Positions 58,455 through 64,000 of a stretch of 64,000 nt of DNA are shown piece after piece. Numbering within the stretch: position 1 is the first letter of the stretch; every line of letters begins with the position of its first letter. A program made the position numbers and the translations under genes. Source of the DNA: Mitsuaria sp. PDC51 (GTDB lineage: Bacteria; Pseudomonadota; Gammaproteobacteria; Burkholderiales; Burkholderiaceae_C); contig NZ_FOZE01000001.1 in assembly GCF_900113225.1 (NCBI RefSeq), forward strand, positions 1,116,001 through 1,180,000, written 5' to 3'. Below the pieces are notes generated by a model. That model was not told the origin of the DNA. It worked only from the letters and a program-made list of their open reading frames with translations, and did not search any database.

Positions 58455-60161
58455 TCAACTCCGGCTTTGGGCCAATGTTGCCTCGTACATCTTGGACAGC
58501 AGCGGTTCCACCAGAGCGTTGGTGTCGTCCCAATGCGCCTCGGTAAGCATTCCGAACTTCTCGGTCAGTGTCTCCGCGCGGTCGAACACAAAGTCAGTCG
58601 GAGTCTCCAGACCAACGATGAGTTGTGTTCCGGCGGGAAGCTCGTTCGCGATGAACTGCAGGACGGCTGGTAGGTTAATGTCGTCCTGAGCCTGCTGGTT
58701 GGGGGAGTCAATGACGATGGGAATGTCGTAGCTCCCCTGGTCGCCTTGAACCGTCCGCCAGATGGCTGCGTAATAGGCGAGGATGGACCTTGGGCCGCCA
58801 CTTCCCGATAGGGAGGGGCGAGAGGCCAGTTGGAGCGTCTTGGTCGGTACGGCGTGCAGTTGCAGTGCGATGCGGCTTGCAACGTAGTGCTCCCGGAACT
58901 TCGTCAAAATTGCCTTGGTGCGCTTTACTGAGCGAAGCTCTGCCATCTTTGTCTCGAGTGCTTCCACCGTAAGAACCACCGCGTCGATGGCCGCCTGTAT
59001 CTGTTTGCGTTCCGCCTCGAAGGCCGCGAATGCGGACTCGGCACCGAGGCTACCGACCACATCCTTAAACTTCAGCTCGCCCTTGCGAGAATCCAGAAGG
59101 CGGGAGATGCGCAGATAGTTCTCATTGAGCGTACTCAATTCAGAGAACGCCTTGTGCGTGCGTCTGCGGACCTCTGCCGCATCCTCCCGAAGTCGTGCCG
59201 CTAGCTCCCGCAGAACACGGGCGTCCTCAGCAAATTCGAGCAAGTCGATGAATGGCTTCTCGTGCTCCGCGTGACATGTCGGGCAGATGAGCGGTGCGGC
59301 ACCCTCCTTGAGAAGGTACTTTGTGTCGCTGTCGTACGCAGCCAAGGCTCCTTCGGCGAGGTGAATCTGATGGTCAAGGCTCTTCAGGAGCTCCTGCTCA
59401 CGGACGGCCGTGCTCCTCAGTCCTTCTTGCCGGACGTTGAGCTCATTGACCTCCCGCGTAAGCTGCTCAATCTCTGCGACAAAGTTCTCCGGGGCAACTT
59501 TGGGGCCGGACAACGGGATGGATTTGCTGAAGCGCTCTATGGCGCGCTCGAGCAGCTTGTACTCACGCCGATGTTCCTCGAGCGTCTTAGAGTGCTGCGA
59601 CTTCTCAGCGCTTGCCGAGTAGTACTCCGGTGGGCAGACCCCAGTGAAGTACTCCAGGATGGGCTTGAAAGGTGCGCTGAAACGCTTCATGCCGCCGAAT
59701 GTGTTCCATTCGGCCTGCCAGCTACCGTCCTGGTTAACGTAGAACGGGGCGAAGAAGCAGGCGGGGTCGGCCGGGACCACTTCTGCCTGCTTCTTATCGG
59801 AGAACACCAAGTTGAAGTCCGTGACTTCGCAGAAGCGCTTAGACCATTCTCCGAACTTCGAAGTGGAGATTAGGAGGTTGAATTGCCCGTCGAAGAGCGC
59901 ACGTCGACCATCTTGATGAAGCGCGAAGTAGCTCTTCCCGTCAACGCCGAACTCAAGCAGAGAAACTGCGTTCTCGTCCCATTGTTCGAGCTTTCCTTGC
60001 GGCGTGGCGCCGAGCGTTTCAAACAGGCTCCGAATTAGCGTCGTCTTGCCCGTGTGGTTCCTCCCCACCAGCAAGTTCTTGCTCGGATGAAACTCCACGT
60101 GCCGCGCCTTCTTCTCTCGGTGAGAGAGCAGCCAGATGTTTTTGAATCGGAAGCGATGCAT
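58455..60161 (-). CDS. Zinc-hook SMC/Rad50-like ATPase, LmuB-like
   Basis: This 568-residue protein has Walker A VGRNHTGKTTL (residues 33-40) and a coiled coil broken by a CPTC zinc hook at 293-296. A second coil, the ABC signature LSGSGGP (451-457) and Walker B PIVIDSPNQQ (481-490) follow, with DSP as in ABC-3C/Lamassu ATPases. It starts 33 bp after the DUF4297-like gene. In Lamassu systems the SMC-like ATPase senses foreign DNA and releases the nuclease subunit. The short coils make it compact for the family. Confidence 0.8.
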   Translation of the reverse strand: MHRFRFKNIWLLSHREKKARHVEFHPSKNLLVGRNHTGKTTLIRSLFETLGATPQGKLEQWDENAVSLLEFGVDGKSYFALHQDGRRALFDGQFNLLISTSKFGEWSKRFCEVTDFNLVFSDKKQAEVVPADPACFFAPFYVNQDGSWQAEWNTFGGMKRFSAPFKPILEYFTGVCPPEYYSASAEKSQHSKTLEEHRREYKLLERAIERFSKSIPLSGPKVAPENFVAEIEQLTREVNELNVRQEGLRSTAVREQELLKSLDHQIHLAEGALAAYDSDTKYLLKEGAAPLICPTCHAEHEKPFIDLLEFAEDARVLRELAARLREDAAEVRRRTHKAFSELSTLNENYLRISRLLDSRKGELKFKDVVGSLGAESAFAAFEAERKQIQAAIDAVVLTVEALETKMAELRSVKRTKAILTKFREHYVASRIALQLHAVPTKTLQLASRPSLSGSGGPRSILAYYAAIWRTVQGDQGSYDIPIVIDSPNQQAQDDINLPAVLQFIANELPAGTQLIVGLETPTDFVFDRAETLTEKFGMLTEAHWDDTNALVEPLLSKMYEATLAQSRS

Positions 60162-60194
60162 AGTCTTTTGTTCTCAGGCTTCGGACGAGCAGTC

Positions 60195-61370
60195 TTAGTT
60201 CTGGTCCACGCATTTCGTTATGGCTCTCATTACGAACCGAGCAATCAGGTCCTGGTCGCGATGTGCGCTGAACTTGACCTTGAGCTCGGTTAACGCGGCC
60301 TCGACGTAGGGCCGCAATGTCGGGGTGGGTGGGTTCGCCGCTATCCATCCATCGCTGAAATCGTCGATTTCCCGAGAAACGTCCGTCCCTCCAGTGAGTC
60401 GCTCTTGCTGCACCCGTGCCGCTGCGACGCGAATCGCAGCGATGGTGATGAACGGCATTCCCTCGGCCTGAAGCTGGCCCAGAAAGTCGCTGAGCAGCGC
60501 CATTCGGTCCGGCACCGTCTCCAGGGCCGCAAGCGCGTCGATGAACGCACCCCTGGAGAAGCCTCGCTCCTTCACGAGGTCCTCGAACGTTTTGCACGCG
60601 TCGGTACCGCGGGTCAACGGCGAAATCTTCATCACCAGCGACTCAACGAGTGCCTTAGCCTGGCCGGCGTGTAAAGGGCTTCGCTCCATCAACAGCTCCA
60701 GAGCTGCGGCAATGGCCGGCGCATCTAGCTTGTCCGGATGTATAGCGACCTTCTGGAGCTTCACGCGCGCCAGGTCGGGCGGTGGGCCGCCTGGCGCCAG
60801 TGATGCGAAGGCGTCTGTCAGCAACTGAACGTGGTCGGGCGACAAGTCCGTTAGGGAGCAGGGCATCGTCGTCGACGCAGAGCCCCCGCCGGCGAGCGGA
60901 AGGTCACAACCGGCGTTAGAGAGGAATACACCTTCGACGGGAAGCGCGGTGAATGCACTGAGACTGAGATGGAGCTTTCCGAGCACGGAGCCCGCGACTT
61001 TCGAAAAGTCAGGGGCTTTCGGCGTCGCCGCTGTAGTCTTGGCCGGTTTCTTTGGGGGCGCGGATGGGTCCTTCGGAGTGACCGTGCCAGTTAGGACCGC
61101 CCAAGTCCAGCTGCCCGAGTCCTTCTTCTTGACTTGGTAGACCCTAGCCCGCGTTGGCGCGCTAGCTGAATCGAGCTCCGCAACGTCTTGGACTGATTCG
61201 AAGAGAAGCAGGAAGTCCGGCTCGTTGGCCTTTTCCAGCTCCATCATTCTGAAGACCGCCCACCAGCGCGGAAAGTCAACGCCCTTGGCGCCGTGACCAC
61301 CACCGGTCTCCGAGTAGTCTGGATTGTTGGCGACGGACAGAAGCTCCGCCGCGCCGTTGATTCCGCTCAA
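60195..61370 (-). CDS. DUF4297/Cap4-like nuclease, LmuA-like effector
   Basis: This is a 391-residue protein. The N-terminal 90 residues show a PD-(D/E)XK pattern: GGHGAKGVDFPRWWAVFRMM, then FLLLFESVQDVAELD (acidic positions 58-66) and RVYQVKKKDSG (Gln79-x-Lys81). This matches the DUF4297/Cap4 nuclease type that serves as effector in CBASS and Lamassu. A Pro/Lys/Ala-rich linker (97-120) leads to a helical C-terminal domain. It is paired with the zinc-hook ATPase downstream. No separate LmuC gene lies beside them. Confidence 0.72.
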   Translation of the reverse strand: MSGINGAAELLSVANNPDYSETGGGHGAKGVDFPRWWAVFRMMELEKANEPDFLLLFESVQDVAELDSASAPTRARVYQVKKKDSGSWTWAVLTGTVTPKDPSAPPKKPAKTTAATPKAPDFSKVAGSVLGKLHLSLSAFTALPVEGVFLSNAGCDLPLAGGGSASTTMPCSLTDLSPDHVQLLTDAFASLAPGGPPPDLARVKLQKVAIHPDKLDAPAIAAALELLMERSPLHAGQAKALVESLVMKISPLTRGTDACKTFEDLVKERGFSRGAFIDALAALETVPDRMALLSDFLGQLQAEGMPFITIAAIRVAAARVQQERLTGGTDVSREIDDFSDGWIAANPPTPTLRPYVEAALTELKVKFSAHRDQDLIARFVMRAITKCVDQN

Positions 61371-61678
61371 CGCGCCCTCCCTCTTTTGCCCCCGTTCATG
61401 CGGAGGAAATCTTGTGTTTGGCGAGGGCCATCATCGAGGAGTGTTTGAGATGTGTAAAGACGTGAAACAAGAAAATTGTTGAGCGAATGCGAAACGTGAA
61501 CCCCCCCCGATGAGGGGGCGGCCCTTACTCACACCGAGGCCAAACACCGGATGCTTGGTCAGAGCAGCATCGTGCGGGGCTACTTCCTTGCCCTGGTAGC
61601 TGAAGGCGTCAAGCGGGCTTGGAATGGCGACTTCCACCTCGAGAGCAGATGCCGGCCTCCAGACCGTTCCGGTGCGAG
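61371..61678. other. Intergenic stretch upstream of Lamassu-like pair, with C8 tract hairpin
   Basis: No certain gene is present. Eight C residues (61501-61508), then GATGA and five G residues could fold into a hairpin. A minus-strand frame from 61700 reading LTRTGTVWRPASALEVEVAI is protein-like for about 60 codons but is unrecognised and overlaps the Mrr gene end. The 61371-61500 part is AT-richer and probably holds the promoter. Confidence 0.4.
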
Positions 61679-62782
61679 TCAGTGTGCATCCTTGAGCCAA
61701 GCTTTCAACCGCAGGAAGTCCACGAGAGTAAGTTGATGCTTAAGCTGCTGAGAGTAGCTAACGGCATCCGGCGAGAAGTAGGACGAGGTGACCATGATTC
61801 CGGCAGTTACTCTGTCCGCATAGATTGCGCCCACGAGCTCTCGGACGAGGTGGACGCCGACAGGTCTCTCCGGGGCGTAACGCTTGCACTCAACGTAGTA
61901 GACGAACTGGCCAACGTTGGAATGGCTCGCCAGGATGAGGTCCTTGCCGCCGTCTCTGGTTGCCTTAGTGAGTTCGACCTTGTATCCAAGCTTCTCCAAC
62001 AACTCGCCTGTGACTTCTTCGAACTGCCGAGACGTGAGGTCGAAGATGGCGTTCGGATTCTTTTGCACCGACCGAAGGAGTTGGCCGTTGACTGTTTGAA
62101 TGTGCGACGTGAACTCGAGCCACTCTCGTTTCCTATCTGGGAGTAGGAGGCCGCCGCTGCTCAGCGCGTACTCGACGCCGCTGGAGATAGTCTGAAGCGC
62201 GCCGTGGAGGTCGCCAGGGTTGGCCGAGAGCTCCCTGACAAGTGCGCGTAGCAGTCTGATATCGCCTCGACAGTAATCGACAGCGCGCCGCAACTCAGTT
62301 GCAGTAGAACCGCCTGACAGCAGCTTTGACAAGGTGCGTCGGACGTGAAGGTCGTCGAGCGTCGCCATACGGATGTGTGTGCTCGGGCCGAATCGCTCGA
62401 AGAACTCAGGGTAGCAGCCGACCAGCAGCACCTGCTTCTCGGGATGCTGGTGAAGTAGGGTCGCAATTGGGCCGAACCAACTCTCGATGCTTTCATTGTC
62501 TAGGTCGTCGAGAACTATCAGTGCTGTGTCGCCAGCTATGCGGGGGAGGCTCCTCGGCGTGTGGCGACAGCTGATGGCTTCAACGCCTCCGACGAGGTCT
62601 TCGCGATGGCGCTCCAGCATCGTCCGCCACAGCAGGGTTTTGCCGGTGGCGTTATCACCGGATATGGCTACGACTCGCTCTCGCCTAGTCAGCATCGCCT
62701 CTCTAAGGTGCTCCATCTCTGAAAGGTGGAGGAGTGGCAGGTCCTCGCCTAATGGGGATAGAACAGAATCGATGCTCGCCAT
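61679..62782 (-). CDS. P-loop ATPase fused to Mrr-type restriction endonuclease
   Basis: From ATG 62782 (MASIDSVLSPLGED) the product has 367 residues. The N-terminal half is a P-loop ATPase: Walker A ISGDNATGKTLLWRTM and Walker B ALIVLDDLDNES. The C-terminal half is an Mrr_cat nuclease: FEEVTGELLEKLGYKVELTK, then RDGGKDLILA (catalytic Asp) and YYVECKRYAPERPVG (Glu-x-Lys). VRELVGAIYADRVTAGIMVT follows, as in Mrr. Mrr proteins cut modified or foreign DNA; here an ATPase may gate the cut. The frame upstream of 62782 is not conserved-looking. Confidence 0.8.
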   Translation of the reverse strand: MASIDSVLSPLGEDLPLLHLSEMEHLREAMLTRRERVVAISGDNATGKTLLWRTMLERHREDLVGGVEAISCRHTPRSLPRIAGDTALIVLDDLDNESIESWFGPIATLLHQHPEKQVLLVGCYPEFFERFGPSTHIRMATLDDLHVRRTLSKLLSGGSTATELRRAVDYCRGDIRLLRALVRELSANPGDLHGALQTISSGVEYALSSGGLLLPDRKREWLEFTSHIQTVNGQLLRSVQKNPNAIFDLTSRQFEEVTGELLEKLGYKVELTKATRDGGKDLILASHSNVGQFVYYVECKRYAPERPVGVHLVRELVGAIYADRVTAGIMVTSSYFSPDAVSYSQQLKHQLTLVDFLRLKAWLKDAH

Positions 62783-62842
62783 GTTTACTCGCTGTGATGT
62801 TCTACTTCGTTCAAACGCATTTCTCCGTCGCAATTCACGACC

Positions 62843-63142
62843 TCAGGTCCATCCTGCGGAGCTGAATTGATACAACGCTGCCGATACTTCTCGATTTGAC
62901 GCACTTGTATCTTCTGAGTTCTCGGTCCGAGTGCCGACGCCTTGATGTTTGAGCGACCGCCGCTTTGAATCTGCGCTAATGCGTTCCGTCCGTTGGCGGA
63001 CGAGGCGGAGCACCTCGCGCCTTACGAGCTCGCACTCACAACCCATCACGACTCTTAACTTGCGGGGCAGCGCTGCGTGTTGTTTCTCGCGTCGAAGCGG
63101 CACGCTGAGGACCACGTTTCGGAGGTCCGCAAGGTCCGACAT
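62843..63142 (-). CDS. Possible small unknown protein between Mrr and GIY-YIG genes
   Basis: A 99-residue basic frame starts MSDLADLRNVVLSVPLRREK and continues LRVVMGCECELVRREVLRLV. Its strand and spacing fit a small operon member between the two nuclease fusions. No motif is recognised, and it could be spurious. The 409-bp gap holds nothing else that I can support. Confidence 0.35.
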   Translation of the reverse strand: MSDLADLRNVVLSVPLRREKQHAALPRKLRVVMGCECELVRREVLRLVRQRTERISADSKRRSLKHQGVGTRTENSEDTSASNREVSAALYQFSSAGWT

Positions 63143-63191
63143 CGCGAGGTGCAAGCGAAGGGCTCAACCAAGAGCTGGACTAGCGTTGTCT

Positions 63192-63947
63192 CTAAGCCAT
63201 GACCCGCGGGCCGCTACGCATGTTGGACAAATCGTCTTCGCCGAGGTCGAACCACTCGCCGTTGATGTGACGGTCCGAGAACTGCCTATGAAAGCTTCGT
63301 TCCGCCGCATGACAGTCCTTGAACCAGATGCAGAAGGGAATGGAGTACGCGAACGGAAGTTGCACACCGAAGGCTCGCATGCGCGAAGGAACATTGTTAG
63401 TCCGGCCCACCTTGTAGCCGTAGGCGGACTTCAGTACGTAGACAACGCCAGCCTTTGGTCCCACCGTCGGTGTCCCGATGATTTCTACAGGAACCAGCCG
63501 CTCCTTCGAGATGCCTGAGCGCGTAGGGCCCACGCTTCTCGGCGCGCGAGGCATACGTTCGACCTTTGCGTGGTCCCTAAGTTCCAGGCCAAAGTGATGG
63601 GCCCATACCTCGTGGAGTCCGTAGCCAGCAACCTTGGAGTCCGCGAATCCGAACGCTCCCTTACGCCAGTAGCCGCGGCCGGGAACCGTATCCACGTAGA
63701 TTTCTTCGCTGGCAGGTCGCCAGTCCACCATCCGCTCCGGGCCGACACCAATGCCCGTCACGACACCAACCCACCTGAACAGGCCGGAAGAGTTTTCGAT
63801 GTCATACGCTGCAAGTACAACACCGTCGCCAACGGCTGGCGGGCGGGATTGGCCCGAGATAGTCGACGGCAGCGTAAATGCGGAACGCGGCACGGACTCG
63901 TCATCGATGTCGACTGGTAGGCGCCAGTATTTTTTCGGGGTCAGCAT
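63192..63947 (-). CDS. EVE-like domain fused to GIY-YIG (T5orf172/MUG113-like) nuclease
   Basis: This is a 251-residue protein. The C-terminal part is GIY-YIG-like: VVYVLKSAYGYKVGRTNNVP (Tyr and Arg of the core), AAERSFHRQFSDRHINGEWF with the metal-site Glu, then DLGEDDL, as in T5orf172/MUG113. The N-terminal 120 residues, with PAVGDGVVLAAYDI, WVGVVTGIGVGPERMVDWRP and GRGYWRKGAFGFADSKVAGY, look like an EVE/PUA-type fold, a reader of modified bases. A reader plus nuclease fits modification-dependent restriction. The start is taken at 63947, 53 bases from the window end. Confidence 0.65.
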   Translation of the reverse strand: MLTPKKYWRLPVDIDDESVPRSAFTLPSTISGQSRPPAVGDGVVLAAYDIENSSGLFRWVGVVTGIGVGPERMVDWRPASEEIYVDTVPGRGYWRKGAFGFADSKVAGYGLHEVWAHHFGLELRDHAKVERMPRAPRSVGPTRSGISKERLVPVEIIGTPTVGPKAGVVYVLKSAYGYKVGRTNNVPSRMRAFGVQLPFAYSIPFCIWFKDCHAAERSFHRQFSDRHINGEWFDLGEDDLSNMRSGPRVMA

Positions 63948-64000
63948 AGGGCGGAGCCTACCTTGCCTACCGGGCTGACTTCACCCCCGAAACGTGCGGA

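Larger units (their letters stand above)
39279..64000. mobile_element. Genomic island (left end here, right end outside window) with tyrosine-recombinase operon and defence cargo
   Basis: The left boundary is fixed by the disrupted radical SAM reading frame: host sequence ends ...TGCGAGCATG at 39278 and the island begins TTATGCGAACGCAGAATG. To the right, codon use is less GC-biased, intergenic gaps are longer, gene content is accessory, and decayed genes appear. The recombinase operon (49026-54959) sits internally, with cargo on both sides. No right boundary or C-terminal radical SAM remnant was found before 64000, so the element exceeds 24.7 kb. Confidence 0.85.

Overview
The window is GC-rich and carries gene orders typical of a betaproteobacterium of the order Burkholderiales. 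Protein flavour and promoter style suggest the Roseateles/Mitsuaria/Rubrivivax group, but that is inference. It has two parts with a sharp boundary near position 39278.

Positions 1-39278 are chromosomal. An RNase R gene (cut by the window start) converges on nnr, followed by a D-amino-acid dehydrogenase-like oxidase and an amidase. Next is the conserved translation/envelope cluster rpsB-tsf-pyrH-frr-uppS-cdsA-dxr-rseP-bamA-skp-lpxD-fabZ-lpxA-lpxB-rnhB and an rRNA/tRNA methyltransferase. It links translation factors, UMP supply, isoprenoid and phospholipid synthesis, outer-membrane protein assembly and lipid A synthesis. Then come an EamA transporter, the divergent ppsR/ppsA pair, a sodium:solute symporter with an EF-hand-like loop, rpsF-priB-rpsR-rplI and dnaB. 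A carbohydrate segment follows: a GH29 fucosidase behind two GntR-type operators, and a convergent GH2 enzyme. After it lie an OmpR-type regulator whose partner sensor kinase has lost its middle, and a GT41 (OGT-like) glycosyltransferase.

From about 39279 to the window end lies a genomic island of lower GC bias. It interrupts a PA0069-family radical SAM gene inside its Fe-S cysteine motif, and its right end is outside the window. The island carries its own complete, diverged copy of that gene, and both copies lie downstream of a consensus LexA (SOS) box. A four-gene operon of three different tyrosine-recombinase-like proteins plus a small protein, resembling Tn554 TnpABC and the gamma-mobile-trio arrangement, is the probable integration machinery.

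The cargo looks like a defence island: an HNH protein, a NERD nuclease-NACHT-like NTPase, a frameshifted NYN RNase-like gene, a PD-(D/E)XK-like protein, a PutAbiC-like membrane protein, a compact Lamassu/ABC-3C-like pair (DUF4297/Cap4-like nuclease plus zinc-hook SMC ATPase), an ATPase fused to an Mrr nuclease, and an EVE-like domain fused to a GIY-YIG (T5orf172/MUG113-like) nuclease. Three small unknown ORFs and several decayed remnants complete it. I found no tRNA, rRNA or CRISPR array. All family assignments are from reading motifs; no database search was possible.
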